Positions 34,157 to 44,789 of a stretch of 64,000 nt of DNA are shown in pieces. Location of the stretch: NCBI GenBank assembly GCA_029212405.1, contig JARGNR010000003.1, positions 65,436-129,435 on the forward strand, read 5' to 3'. Positions within the stretch are counted from its first letter, which is position 1, and the number at the start of each line of letters is the position of its first letter. The DNA is from Saprospiraceae bacterium. GTDB lineage: Bacteria > Bacteroidota > Bacteroidia > Chitinophagales > Saprospiraceae. The notes under the pieces are model-generated. The model made no database searches. It had not been told where the DNA came from and saw nothing but the letters and a program-made list of their open reading frames with translations. Position numbers and translations under genes: made by a program.

Positions 34157-35626
34157 TTATTTTGATCTAAAAGCGGTTCCAATTTTGTATCTGTTTTTCT
34201 TGAAAAGAGCTACAGAAATATCAATAAGTTTGTCATGGAAAATAAATCCAATAAGTCCGATGAAAGCAGTTATATAGATGCCCAAGTCTGGATATCCCAT
34301 ATATTTACACCCATGGTAAAGCACAATAGGTACGATCATTATTGGAATTATAATTAAAAACAGAGCTACCGAAAACCCTTCGTAATTCATTGCATCTCCT
34401 TTATTGGAATCAACTTTCTTAGAGTTGTAACTGGCCAATAACATGTAGAGAAATAATACGAAGCCAAGATTATAAAACATCATGGCCGGCATCAACAAAA
34501 AATATTCTGTTTTATAAAAACCATAAAGTATTAATAGCATTGTTTGAGCGATAATGATCATGCATTGGAGATAATATTTAGCTCTGAATATTTCCTTTAT
34601 GCTTTCCATTTTGGTCAATAAAAGATCGAAGTGTCCACTATTCCATGATAGAAGTAATTGACCATAGGTTAAAGCAAAACCTCCCGTCGTAAAAATTGCA
34701 ATGAACATATACCATCCCATACCTTGATATGATTCAATTTCACTCATCAATGGATATAGAAAAATCAAGAAGATGACATACATCATATTCTTTGATCTCT
34801 TATTTCTTACAATAAGTTTGAGTTCCATTTCCATCATTTCACCAGCACGTCCAAATTTTGAAAATAGACCAGAGTGAATATTTACTTCCGTGATTGAATT
34901 GTCACTTGCACTGTCTTCCAAGTAAACTATTTTAGATAATATGGTAAAACTGAAGTAATAGCATGCAACCATAGTCAGAACTGGAATCAGTGCAAATCCT
35001 ATATTGCTTGTAAGGAATACAAAACTATTTTCAAAAAATACGCCCAAAGGCAAATAACCTTGAACATCCAAAAAATTGATTATGAGTAATCCTGCAATAA
35101 GACCTCCAGTAACTAATTTGTTCAAGCTCAATTGTTTGTCTATAATAAAAGCCAAGTAATTGGATGTAAATAAAAGTCCAATCATTACAAAAGCATGATT
35201 CAACACCTTTACATTGTATTCTGGATTTAAATGAGCTGAAGTTAAATAAGCTATAATACCTAATAGGGTAATCCAATTGATCCAATGAAAAGCAGTTTTG
35301 GTCAAGACATAGTGATAGATTTTAGTTTTTTTTATAGGTTGTAAAATGTATTGCTTCAACTCTTTGAATCCAAAATTTTGAAAGATGAGTCTGGTTAAAG
35401 TGAAATATAGAATCGTATACATAAAGTATTTACCAATCACTGCACTTGGATTAACATCAGGGGCTAGTTTTTCTACTGCAAATGGAGCTGCTGCACCTAA
35501 GACGACCATGGATAGTCCAAAATATAGTCCAACAAACACCATCATGAGTGTGGTACTAAGGTTTTGACTGAATGCTGGACTTCTTAAAAATGACTTAATA
35601 GAAAGTTGGGTTATTTTTCCAAACAT
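34157..35626 (-). CDS. ABC permease, DUF5687/EcsB-like
   Basis: 489 aa with about twelve predicted membrane helices, starting at ATG 35626 (MFGKITQLSIKSFLRSP). Length, topology and pairing with an EcsA-like ATPase fit the Bacteroidota-specific DUF5687 permease family. The hydrophilic loop near residues 245-275 (ELKLIVRNKRSKNM) resembles the coupling segment of ABC-2 type subunits. No substrate-binding protein is encoded nearby, which suggests export. Confidence 0.8.
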   Translation of the reverse strand: MFGKITQLSIKSFLRSPAFSQNLSTTLMMVFVGLYFGLSMVVLGAAAPFAVEKLAPDVNPSAVIGKYFMYTILYFTLTRLIFQNFGFKELKQYILQPIKKTKIYHYVLTKTAFHWINWITLLGIIAYLTSAHLNPEYNVKVLNHAFVMIGLLFTSNYLAFIIDKQLSLNKLVTGGLIAGLLIINFLDVQGYLPLGVFFENSFVFLTSNIGFALIPVLTMVACYYFSFTILSKIVYLEDSASDNSITEVNIHSGLFSKFGRAGEMMEMELKLIVRNKRSKNMMYVIFLIFLYPLMSEIESYQGMGWYMFIAIFTTGGFALTYGQLLLSWNSGHFDLLLTKMESIKEIFRAKYYLQCMIIIAQTMLLILYGFYKTEYFLLMPAMMFYNLGFVLFLYMLLASYNSKKVDSNKGDAMNYEGFSVALFLIIIPIMIVPIVLYHGCKYMGYPDLGIYITAFIGLIGFIFHDKLIDISVALFKKNRYKIGTAFRSK

Positions 35627-36024
35627 ATAGATTGACTTAATTGATTTCTGGGTGTAAACTAAAAATAAGATTTAGATTTTACCCAATTTTGGGATAAGTA
35701 GAATGCAATTGTCGACATATTATATTAACTATTCGTTAAAATTGAGTATTCGTTGACGCACTTAAGACAAGAAGATGGTCTTAGTATATAGATGGTCTAT
35801 TTGGTTTGCGTTATTATATTCCAATGTAAATCATCGGATTTAATGTCCTAAAGAACGTTAAGTATGATAAGAAGCAAATATTGAACTGATCTTTTTTATA
35901 TTTTGTGCGTTCAATAAGTAAGACATATTGAAATCTTAAAAATAGAAAAGGAAGATTCAAAATTTTGAACCATCTTAAATAAAGATTTAGGTTCATGAGC
36001 AAACGAAGAAAACCCTTAAAGAGA
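35627..36024. other. Intergenic region between divergent genes
   Basis: About 400 bases separating the ABC operon (minus) from the T9SS type B gene (plus). It contains a direct repeat of GATGGTCT near 35773 and 35791, but no promoter matching the -33/-7 consensus with correct spacing. Confidence 0.5.
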
Positions 36025-38097
36025 ATGAAACGATTTATAACAATTATATTACTTGGAATTAGTATAACCTCCTTTGCTCAGGTATTGAATGACGATTGCC
36101 AATTTGCAACGTTTATATCAGATATTGATGGATATTGTTCCGAGCCTGCTGAGTTTACCAATATCAATGCTATGCCTGATCCAGTTTTCTCAGATGTTTG
36201 TTTTCTCAATTATCTGAATGGGGTATGGTTTTCTTTTGTACCTAAAGAGCCTGCTATCAATGTACGGGTGTTTGGTACTGGGATTGGGTTAAATACACTA
36301 CAATTTCCAAAAATGGCATTGTTTTCTTCATGTGGAAATTTTTTAACCTGTTCTCCAGGAAAATCTCAAAATTCTGATGAATTTGTGATTTCCGGGTTGA
36401 CGATTGGCCAGGTATATTACTTGATGGTGGAGTCGGCAGAAAACCTAGAGGGAACATTTCAATTATGTATTGATGATTTTACACCAACTCCTTCACCGGA
36501 ATCAGATTGTGACAAGGCGGTTGTATTATGTAGCAAAGAACCATTTTCGGTAGAGAGTTTAAATAGTCAAGGTGATAACCCCAATGAGGCCAATGGTTCT
36601 TGTATTGGAGGAGAGTTAGCATCATCATGGTATGTATGGGAGTGTGATCAAAGTGGGACGTTGACGATGGAATTGACTCCTGCCAATCTTGGAATAGAAG
36701 AAATCGTAGATGATTTGGATTTTGTGGTATTTGAATTACCTGGAGGTATAAAAGATTGTAATAATCGGATTGAGTTGAGATGTATGGGGTCTGGTGCAAA
36801 TACATTTGATAATGGACAAATTCAACCAGTATCCACTTGGGCAATATGCAATCGGGCGACTGGTATGGCGGAAGGAGAGACTGATTTTATTGAAACTGGA
36901 GGATGTTTAGATGTCAGTAACAATTATGTTGCACCTTTGGATATGGTGGCTGGAACAGCCTATGGGATTTTGATCAATAACTTTGCAAACAATGGTTTGG
37001 GCTTCTCTATAGAATTTGGAGGAACTGGGACATTTGTAGGACCGGAAGCAGACTTTGAAGTGGATGCAGTTGCTGAATTTGAATGTGACAAAACCATAAC
37101 GTTTACCGACCTATCTGATCCTGGAGTGGATCCCATCATAAATTATACATGGAATTTTGGAGCGGGAGCAACCCCTTCAACGGCTTCGGGAACGGGTACA
37201 TTTGAAACCATATATGATTCGTTTGGTGAAAAAGTGGCAGCACTGACGCTGGAAAGCCAAAGAGGATGTTTGGTCACAAAAGTGGTAGAGTTTTATGTAG
37301 AACCATGTTGTCAGGATACTTCTACTTTAGAGGTAGATGCCTTTGGGGTAGATGTGGAATGTTTTGGAGATATGGATGGTCAACTTGTAGCAGAAGGATC
37401 CTCAGGAAGTCCTGAATATCAATATTCTATAGATGGCATCAACTTTCAGCCGAGTCCCAGATTCTTAAATCTTGCAGCAGGCACGTATAATGTAACTATT
37501 GTCGATAAAAAAGGATGTATGGCAGTAACCGATACAGATATATTCCAACCTACACTAACGTCCGTAGATGCGGGTCAAGATTCCACTGTTGACCTGGGGT
37601 ACAGCATCATATTAGATGCTATGATAGACTCTGATTATTTTATTGATTCCATCTTTTGGTCTCCGCTAGACTCATTTCTCAATTGTACGGAATGTTTAGA
37701 TCCTGAAATTATTCCTCCAGGAAATACCACATATACCATAACTGTTGTAGATGAAAACGGGTGCACTGCTTCTGATGAGATTTTGTTGCTAGTCAACACG
37801 ATTCGTGAAGTATATTTTCCGAATGTCTTTAGTCCGAATGGAGATGATACCAATGACTTCTTCAATATTTTTGGAGGTCCTGGTGTTGAAGGGATAGAGT
37901 TTTTGAAAATTTATGATCGTTGGGGTAACCTCATGTATGATGGACAACCTACCATCAATGACCGATTTCAAGGATGGGATGGATTCTTTAATGGCAAACC
38001 CGTAAATCCTGGAGTGTATGCATGGATGGCCGATATTCGATTTATTGATGATGGTACCATTATAAACTATTCAGGAGATGTCACAGTGGTTCGATAA
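36025..38097 (+). CDS. T9SS type B secreted protein (gliding-motility C-terminal domain)
   Basis: 690 aa from ATG 36025, which gives a standard signal peptide ending SFAQ; an in-frame ATG at 35995 would add ten basic residues. Residues about 20-340 contain two Cys-rich beta modules with FSFVPKEPAINVRV and WYVWECDQSGTL repeats. Residues about 350-425 are PKD-like (DLSDPGVDPIINYTWNFG). Residues about 440-520 resemble a SprB-type repeat (FGDMDGQLVAEGSSGSPEYQ, YSIDGINFQPSP, GTYNVTIVDKKGC). The last ~90 residues are the type B sorting domain (YFPNVFSPNGDDTNDFFNIF, then IYDRWGN). It is probably a surface adhesin or motility component, secreted by T9SS. Its stop overlaps the region just before lptC. 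Confidence 0.9.
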   Translation: MKRFITIILLGISITSFAQVLNDDCQFATFISDIDGYCSEPAEFTNINAMPDPVFSDVCFLNYLNGVWFSFVPKEPAINVRVFGTGIGLNTLQFPKMALFSSCGNFLTCSPGKSQNSDEFVISGLTIGQVYYLMVESAENLEGTFQLCIDDFTPTPSPESDCDKAVVLCSKEPFSVESLNSQGDNPNEANGSCIGGELASSWYVWECDQSGTLTMELTPANLGIEEIVDDLDFVVFELPGGIKDCNNRIELRCMGSGANTFDNGQIQPVSTWAICNRATGMAEGETDFIETGGCLDVSNNYVAPLDMVAGTAYGILINNFANNGLGFSIEFGGTGTFVGPEADFEVDAVAEFECDKTITFTDLSDPGVDPIINYTWNFGAGATPSTASGTGTFETIYDSFGEKVAALTLESQRGCLVTKVVEFYVEPCCQDTSTLEVDAFGVDVECFGDMDGQLVAEGSSGSPEYQYSIDGINFQPSPRFLNLAAGTYNVTIVDKKGCMAVTDTDIFQPTLTSVDAGQDSTVDLGYSIILDAMIDSDYFIDSIFWSPLDSFLNCTECLDPEIIPPGNTTYTITVVDENGCTASDEILLLVNTIREVYFPNVFSPNGDDTNDFFNIFGGPGVEGIEFLKIYDRWGNLMYDGQPTINDRFQGWDGFFNGKPVNPGVYAWMADIRFIDDGTIINYSGDVTVVR

Positions 38098-38098
38098 T

Positions 38099-38662
38099 AT
38101 GAAAATATTCTATGGTAGTCTATTGTTGCTAATATTCTTTTCATACAGTTGTTCAAATGATTTGGAAGAAGTAAATGCAATTACTAACGAAAAATTTCTC
38201 AAGATTGAAGAGGCTAAGTTTGTAACTATTTTATATAGCGATTCTGCTCAGGTAAGGGTACGGATAACTGCAGATAAAATGGTTCGACATTTGGATAAGA
38301 AAATGCCCAGAGACGAATTTCCTGAAGGAATCTATGTGGAGTTTTTAGGAGAGTCTGGAAAACCTTACAGTTGGTTAGAAGCGGATAGAGCGACTCGATA
38401 TGAGAAAGACTCAGAAGTGATTGCTCAAGGGAATGCGAGGTTTTACAATCGGAAGAAAGAAATGTTGACCTCTACCGAGTTGATTTGGAATGAAAATGAT
38501 CAAAAACTAAGGACCAATAAGTTTGTTAGAATAACTCAGCCAATAAAAGGAGATACCAGCTATGGGTATGGTTTTGAAGCCAACGAAGAATTTACCCTAT
38601 TTGAAATAAAACGTAAAACTTCTTCCATCTTTAATATAGAAGATTTGAAGAACCTCAAATAA
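38099..38662 (+). CDS. lptC: LPS export component LptC
   Basis: 187 aa from ATG 38099, one base after the stop of the preceding gene. An N-terminal hydrophobic segment ends FSYSCS; the Cys makes it lipoprotein-like, as often seen for Bacteroidota LptC. The mature part is the LptA/LptC jellyroll: AQVRVRITADKMVRHL, YVEFLGESGKPYSWLEAD, ATRYEKDSEVIAQGNARFYN and MLTSTELIWNENDQKL. It moves lipopolysaccharide from the inner-membrane LptBFG pump to the periplasmic bridge. The neighbouring PorU-like and Wzm/Wzt genes also concern surface polysaccharide. Confidence 0.88.
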   Translation: MKIFYGSLLLLIFFSYSCSNDLEEVNAITNEKFLKIEEAKFVTILYSDSAQVRVRITADKMVRHLDKKMPRDEFPEGIYVEFLGESGKPYSWLEADRATRYEKDSEVIAQGNARFYNRKKEMLTSTELIWNENDQKLRTNKFVRITQPIKGDTSYGYGFEANEEFTLFEIKRKTSSIFNIEDLKNLK

Positions 38663-38890
38663 TCATAGTTAAATTGGAATTAGATTTACTATTCTAATGA
38701 ATTTGTACTATTTGAGTAAAATATTCGTTCTATCTTCAAGTTGTCCGACTTTTAACACCTTTTCTAACAAATTTTTCCAACAATTACACTGAGATTTTAT
38801 TAAATTCATAGGATATTGCACGTATGTTGTAAGAATTCTTTGATAAATCGATTTTGATAAAAACAAAAGCTGAAAAATCTATATTTTAAA

Positions 38891-41800
38891 ATGAGGAATT
38901 TACTTTGGATTCTCTTGGTCACACTGTCAACTTCTTTATCCGCTCAAATGGAAATTGATGGTGAGCTTTTATATGGAAATGAATGGATAGATTACAATAA
39001 AACGTACGTAAAAGTATCCATCGAAGAAGATGGTATTTATCGTATAAGTAGATCTGAGTTAGAGGCAAATGGAGTTCCTGTTAATCAAATAAGCTTAAAT
39101 AATTTAAATGTAATTCATTTTGGAAAGGACATTAATTTCTATGTTGATCCAAGTGAAACATATATTGAATTTTATGGAGTTAGAAATCGAAGTGAGTTAG
39201 ACAAATTTATCTATCTGGATGATTCAGAGATTTTAAATCCGGAATACAGCGTCGCTTCTGATGTTTCTAGTTATTTCATTACTTGGTCCAATGAGACAAA
39301 TCCATTGCTGATCTCAAGTATTGATACTGATTTAAGTACAAATACAAAACAGGCTGAATCCTATTATTGGCATCATGAAATGGTGGTTGAAAAAAGAGAA
39401 CACTATAAGCCTACAGAAGATACAGAGAAAGTACGTTATTCCAATTTTGTTTCTAGTGAAGGTTTTGGGACAGGACTATATAATCAAAATTTGGTGGAGG
39501 TCCCTATTTCTAATGTATTTGATAATGGATCTAAAGCTCGAGTGAAAATACGTTATGGAGGAAATAAAAGAGCTCATAGAACTAAAATTTCGATTAATGA
39601 AACACCTTTGGATACCGTAATCAGTACTTCTAATGCAGTGTTGGTTAAAGAGTATGAAGTAGGACTCGATCATTTTGAAAGTGACCAAATACAACTTTCA
39701 TTGCACGGTTTAGTGGATGAAGACTCAGATAATAATATTGTTGCTTTGGTAGAGACAGTATACCCAAGAAATTTTAAAGTTGATGAAGATACCACCTTTT
39801 TGTTTCATATTGAAGCTTCAGGAGTAGAGCGGTATTTTGAAATAGAAGGATATGCATTGGAAGACATTCCAATTATTTATGAGATAAAGAGTGGATTGAG
39901 AATAGTTCCAGAAAGAACCTTTGACAATAAAATTGGATTTATACTACCAGCGAGTAATCAAGAAAGTGAAATTTACCTAGCAAGTACAGAGTATGGGCTC
40001 AAGGAACCCATGACTATATCTGAAAGAACATTTGTAGACTATAACAACCCAGATTACAATTACTTATTAATTACAAGTAAAGATTTAAGATCAGATGGCT
40101 CTGTGGATTGGGTTCAAGAATATGCAGATTATAGAGCTTCTGAAACGGGAGGCTCATTTAGGCCAGTGATTGCCGATGTAGATCAGTTGTATGATCAATT
40201 TGCATTTGGAGTGGATCGACATTTTATTGCTTTTAGAAATTTTGGGTATTGGGCAAAGAAGAATTATACCCAGCCTGAATTCATGTTTATTATTGGAAAG
40301 GGTAGAGAATACCGAGAAAACAGATTTGAAGAGCAGGTTGAATCTAATATTGATGCTTTCATACCACCATGGGGAAATCCTGGGTCAGATAATATGATTT
40401 TAGCAAGTGATACATTCCCATTACCGATCTTTCCAATCGGAAGACTTGCTGCAAAGAATGCAAAAGAAATAGAATATTATCTAGATAAGGTCAAAGTACA
40501 CGAAGGAAATATTAATATTCCGCAAAATATTGAAGACAAACACTGGCAAAAGAAAGTACTTCATTTAAGTGGCGGGGATGTTACTTTACAAGAAGTGATT
40601 GCAAATAGCCTTCGGGTTATGGAGGATACCTTAGAGAATAATTATTTTGGGGCAGATGTCACGACCTTCTATAAAAAGTCAGTTGAAACTATTGAAACGC
40701 CCATATCAAATCAAATTTTTGATTTGATAAATGATGGATTGTCAATAATTACATTTTTTGGCCACTCTTCTGTAGGTAAATTTGACTTTAGTATCGACAA
40801 TATTGACAAATATGAAAATTCAGGGAAGTATCCTTTGGTTTTTTCATTAGGATGTTACTCAGGAAACATACATTCTGAAGTTGAAGGAATTTCAGAACAG
40901 TTTATAGTCCGTGAGGATAGAGGAGCTATTTGTTTTATTGCAGCTGCAGGCACAGCTTATGTAGGTCAGCAATATAATTATGGATTAAGGTATTATGAGC
41001 GAATTGGGAATGAGGACTACGGTAAACCCATCGGAACAGTTTTAAATAATGTAATTGAAGAATTTTCAGATAGGCCAAGTTATACCTATATCACTTTCTT
41101 ACAACAATTGACCTTGCATGGAGATCCAGCTGTGAGATTAGCGGCTTTTGAATCTCCAGATTTAGTACCAGATGCAAAGTCAATACGAACCAATCCAACA
41201 TTTATTGATACCTATGAGGATGATTATGAGGTTTGTTTTGATGTTGCCAATATAGGTAAATCAGTCCGAGGAGAATATGATCTTTTAATTGAACATTATG
41301 GACCTGACGGGACATTGGTTTCTGATTCTATTATTCGAAGTGATATTCCTAAATTTAAAAAAGAGTATTGTATAAAAATGCCGATTCCTTCCACTGAGCT
41401 GGTAGGAAAAAATACGTTAAAAATAACAGTTGACGTTTCGGATGAATTGGAGGAAGTTCCCTTTCCGTCAGCAGAATTGAACAATAAATTATTCTCTTCT
41501 CCAGGAAAAGAAGGGTTTGAGTTTTATATTTTAAGTAACAGTGCTATTCCGATTTATCCTAAAGAATTTTCCATAGTCAATCAAGAGGAGTTGTCATTAG
41601 TTGCATCAACTTACAATGCATTTGGTGAGGAGCAAAAGTTTGTGCTTCAAATTGATACTACGGAGAGTTTTAATTCTCCTCTTGTTAAAGAAAAAGAGAT
41701 TACGGATGTAAAAGGAGTGGTAGAATGGAAGCTTGATATTCCTATGGAGAGCAATACAGTATATTATTGGAGAATAAGTCCTGATAGTACAACAACAGGA

Positions 41801-43882
41801 GTGGGCTATGTTTGGAGTGAAAGTTCATTTGTATATGATTTGACTGCAAAGAATGGCTGGAATCAATCGCATTATTACCAATTTTTGAAAGACGATTATA
41901 GTAATATGTTTTTAGAAGAAAACAGGGAGTTTTTCTTTGCAAAAAACTTAAAGGAAATTATAATTAGTAATAAAGTTTGGGAGAATATGTTGCCTGCTCA
42001 ATTTATTTTAGATAATGACTCTCAATCATCTATGTTGAATAAAAAGTTAGGTCCAGCGATAGCGGTAGCGGTGATTGATACCCTAGGTAGATTTGTACAA
42101 AATCCACCTCCTGGGCTGTATGGAAGTTATCATTCATATTCTGTTCCCATTAACACATACTACTTTAGAACAAATACACAAGCCAGTAGAATTGATTTAT
42201 TGAATTTTCTCGAAGATAGAATTGAAGATCGTTTTATTGTTTGTGTTTATACGATACATAGAGACTTCAATTCTAATTTTTATATTGAAGATTGGGCCGC
42301 TGATTCATTAGCTACAAATGGGGTTAATATTTTTAATTATTTGGAAGGTCAAGGGTCGTTGAAAATTCGAGATATGGAAGAAACGCAACAAGTATTGCCT
42401 TTTGCTTTTATATACGAAAAAAACGTGAGTCCATTAGCAGAAGATATGGCAGACGACCTGAACGGTACTATATCTGTGAAAGAATTAGTGCCAGGTTTCT
42501 GGTTTGAAGGAAGTGTGATGACTGACTTTATTGGACCTTCAAAGTCTTGGGATGAAGTTGAATGGGAGCTAAACGAATCATCAATAATGGAGAATGATAC
42601 GGCATATATCAATATTTATGGATATAATGAAAATCAGGAAAATGAAACCCTCCTTTACGAAAAAGTAGAAGAAAGTAATTTTGATTTATCCGATGTGGAT
42701 GTGTCTTTATACCCCTTTCTGAAGGTAGAATATTATGCAAATGATTATTTAGATGTGAGCCCTCCTCAGCTAAATAGACTTCGAGTGTACTATAAAGAAT
42801 TTGGAGATATCGCCATTAATTCTACAGAACAATTTTCATTTTATGCGGACTCTTTACAGCAAGGTGACGAAATAAAATTGGTATATGAATTAACTAATTT
42901 TTCAAAAGAAGGTGTACCTGCTTCTAAAGTAGAATATAGGATCATAGATGCGGAGAATAATGTCATAAAAGAAACTAGAGACATTCCTGAAATAGAAGGT
43001 AGAGAATCAAAAACAATTAATTTCAACTATACTACCAGAGCTCTCTTAGGAGATTACCAATTTCAAATTTTACTAAATCCGGATAAATCACCAAAGGAAG
43101 ATTATTACTTTAATAATTTTGGTATCGAGGAATTCAAGGTGACCCCTGATAAAACTAACCCCTTGCTAAATGTAATGTTTGATGGAATGATCATCATGGA
43201 CCAAGATATTGTTTCTTCTAATCCAATGATTACGATTGAATTGTTGGATGAAAATCCATTTTTATTGTTGGAAAGTCCAGAGAATTTCACGTTGTTGCTA
43301 CAAGATCCTAATGGGGAGACTCGACAAATATCCATTGACGATCCTGAAGTAGATTTTTATCCTGCACAAGAGGAACAAGAAAATAAATCTAGAATTGAAT
43401 ATAATCCAGAATTGCTCACAGACGGAGAATATAAATTAACTGTTGAGGCTAAAGATGAGTCTAGTAATAATTCTGGAACGAAAAACTATGAAGTACGATT
43501 CAGGGTATACAATGAGGAGATGGTGTCGAATGTATTTAATTATCCCAATCCATTTAGTACAAGCACACAGTTTGTTTTTACTTTGACAGGGAACGAAGAG
43601 CCTGGGAATGTTTTGATTCGTATTATGACATTATCGGGAAAGGTAGTCAGAGAGATTACATCCGCCGAATTAGGACTTTTAAGAATAGGTACCAATAGAA
43701 CTGAATACAGATGGGACGGTAGAGATGAATTTGGAGATAAACTCGGTAATGGAACCTACCTCTATCAAGTGATAACAAAAAAAATGGATGGATCAGATTA
43801 TAAACACTTTAGTGATCCAAGACAAAACAATACGGATTATTTATTTAAAAAAGGGTTTGGGAAATTGGTGATTATCAGGTAA
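38891..43882 (+). CDS. Very large C25 (gingipain-like) peptidase, PorU-related
   Basis: 1663 aa with a signal peptide ending LSAQ. The central caspase-like C25 domain has catalytic His625 in FFGHSSVGKF and Cys655 in SLGCYSGN, preceded by LPIFPIGRLAAKNAKEIEYY. Downstream come long beta-rich regions (about 770-1400) with CARDB/Ig-like strands, and a FlgD-like C-terminal domain (YPNPFSTSTQFVFTL, YRWDGRDEFGDKLGNGTYLY). PorU is the T9SS sortase that removes C-terminal sorting domains and attaches cargo to anionic LPS. The fold and context fit, but the chain is several hundred residues longer than typical PorU, so orthology is probable rather than certain. Confidence 0.82.
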   Translation: MRNLLWILLVTLSTSLSAQMEIDGELLYGNEWIDYNKTYVKVSIEEDGIYRISRSELEANGVPVNQISLNNLNVIHFGKDINFYVDPSETYIEFYGVRNRSELDKFIYLDDSEILNPEYSVASDVSSYFITWSNETNPLLISSIDTDLSTNTKQAESYYWHHEMVVEKREHYKPTEDTEKVRYSNFVSSEGFGTGLYNQNLVEVPISNVFDNGSKARVKIRYGGNKRAHRTKISINETPLDTVISTSNAVLVKEYEVGLDHFESDQIQLSLHGLVDEDSDNNIVALVETVYPRNFKVDEDTTFLFHIEASGVERYFEIEGYALEDIPIIYEIKSGLRIVPERTFDNKIGFILPASNQESEIYLASTEYGLKEPMTISERTFVDYNNPDYNYLLITSKDLRSDGSVDWVQEYADYRASETGGSFRPVIADVDQLYDQFAFGVDRHFIAFRNFGYWAKKNYTQPEFMFIIGKGREYRENRFEEQVESNIDAFIPPWGNPGSDNMILASDTFPLPIFPIGRLAAKNAKEIEYYLDKVKVHEGNINIPQNIEDKHWQKKVLHLSGGDVTLQEVIANSLRVMEDTLENNYFGADVTTFYKKSVETIETPISNQIFDLINDGLSIITFFGHSSVGKFDFSIDNIDKYENSGKYPLVFSLGCYSGNIHSEVEGISEQFIVREDRGAICFIAAAGTAYVGQQYNYGLRYYERIGNEDYGKPIGTVLNNVIEEFSDRPSYTYITFLQQLTLHGDPAVRLAAFESPDLVPDAKSIRTNPTFIDTYEDDYEVCFDVANIGKSVRGEYDLLIEHYGPDGTLVSDSIIRSDIPKFKKEYCIKMPIPSTELVGKNTLKITVDVSDELEEVPFPSAELNNKLFSSPGKEGFEFYILSNSAIPIYPKEFSIVNQEELSLVASTYNAFGEEQKFVLQIDTTESFNSPLVKEKEITDVKGVVEWKLDIPMESNTVYYWRISPDSTTTGVGYVWSESSFVYDLTAKNGWNQSHYYQFLKDDYSNMFLEENREFFFAKNLKEIIISNKVWENMLPAQFILDNDSQSSMLNKKLGPAIAVAVIDTLGRFVQNPPPGLYGSYHSYSVPINTYYFRTNTQASRIDLLNFLEDRIEDRFIVCVYTIHRDFNSNFYIEDWAADSLATNGVNIFNYLEGQGSLKIRDMEETQQVLPFAFIYEKNVSPLAEDMADDLNGTISVKELVPGFWFEGSVMTDFIGPSKSWDEVEWELNESSIMENDTAYINIYGYNENQENETLLYEKVEESNFDLSDVDVSLYPFLKVEYYANDYLDVSPPQLNRLRVYYKEFGDIAINSTEQFSFYADSLQQGDEIKLVYELTNFSKEGVPASKVEYRIIDAENNVIKETRDIPEIEGRESKTINFNYTTRALLGDYQFQILLNPDKSPKEDYYFNNFGIEEFKVTPDKTNPLLNVMFDGMIIMDQDIVSSNPMITIELLDENPFLLLESPENFTLLLQDPNGETRQISIDDPEVDFYPAQEEQENKSRIEYNPELLTDGEYKLTVEAKDESSNNSGTKNYEVRFRVYNEEMVSNVFNYPNPFSTSTQFVFTLTGNEEPGNVLIRIMTLSGKVVREITSAELGLLRIGTNRTEYRWDGRDEFGDKLGNGTYLYQVITKKMDGSDYKHFSDPRQNNTDYLFKKGFGKLVIIR

Positions 43883-43957
43883 TAACATGCATTTGGGGTA
43901 GATTGATTTTTTGTTTCAACTATTTCTAGGATATTTGTTACTATATCTCTCCTCTAT

Positions 43958-44773
43958 ATGGAAAAAACGATCATCAGTGCTGAAAGAAATAATTGGTTTC
44001 CGAATTTCAAAGAAATTTATAGGTATAGGTATTTATTAGTTACATTGGCTTGGAGAGATATTCAAGTAAAATTTGCTCAGACGTATGTTGGTCTTTTATG
44101 GGCATTTATTAACCCATTAGTTAATCTTATAATCTTGTCTTTTGTCTTTGGTAAGATTGCCAAAATAGATACAGGTGAAATTCCCCATGAAATTTTTACA
44201 ATTACTGGATTAACGGCATGGACCTACTTTTCTACTTTACTGAGTGATGCAGGTAATTCGATAGTTGGTTCTCAAGCAATGATAAAAAAGATCTACTTCC
44301 CAAGATTAGTTATTCCTTTATCAAAAGCGTTAGTTGGTTTGTTAGACTTAGGAATTACTATTCTTTGTTTAATCATATTTATGTCGATTTACGAAATTTA
44401 TCCTGGAAGTAATATCATTTGGTTGCCCGTTTTTATACTTCTCATCATAATTTCAGGCCTCGCAGGTGGTATTCTGGTGAGTGGACTTTCCGTTAGATAC
44501 AGAGACTTTTCCTTTGTTGTACCCATGCTAGTAAGAATAGGAATGTTTGCCACACCCATTGCATATTCGGCCTCATTAGTACCTGAAAAGTATAAGGTTT
44601 TGTATTATTTAAATCCAATGGCAGGCATAGTCGAAGGATTTAGGTGGTCCCTTCTGGGACAAGGACCTCCAGATCCATTGATGATATATTCAATTCTACT
44701 CATGTTAATACTTTTCATTTTTAGTTTATTTTTCTTTTCTCGTATTGAAAATAAAATGGCTGATATCCTATAA
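43958..44773 (+). CDS. Polysaccharide ABC exporter permease (Wzm-like)
   Basis: 271 aa ABC-2 permease with six membrane helices. Hallmarks include LAWRDIQVKFAQTYVGLLWAF near the N-terminus, GLTAWTYFSTLL, IKKIYFPRLVIPL and YLNPMAGIVEGFRW. It pairs with the ATPase gene 16 bp downstream. Such systems export undecaprenyl-linked O-antigen or teichoic-acid-like polymers across the inner membrane. Confidence 0.93.
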   Translation: MEKTIISAERNNWFPNFKEIYRYRYLLVTLAWRDIQVKFAQTYVGLLWAFINPLVNLIILSFVFGKIAKIDTGEIPHEIFTITGLTAWTYFSTLLSDAGNSIVGSQAMIKKIYFPRLVIPLSKALVGLLDLGITILCLIIFMSIYEIYPGSNIIWLPVFILLIIISGLAGGILVSGLSVRYRDFSFVVPMLVRIGMFATPIAYSASLVPEKYKVLYYLNPMAGIVEGFRWSLLGQGPPDPLMIYSILLMLILFIFSLFFFSRIENKMADIL

Positions 44774-44789
44774 TCAGAGAAAATCTCAA

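Noticed and set aside
35890..35905. TATATTTTG upstream of the T9SS type B gene as a -7 box
   Set aside because: One base too long for TAnnTTTG, and the nearest TTG is only 13 bp away.
38078..38098. Non-ATG start of lptC overlapping the T9SS gene
   Set aside because: ATG 38099 directly follows the previous stop and gives a clean hydrophobic N-terminus.
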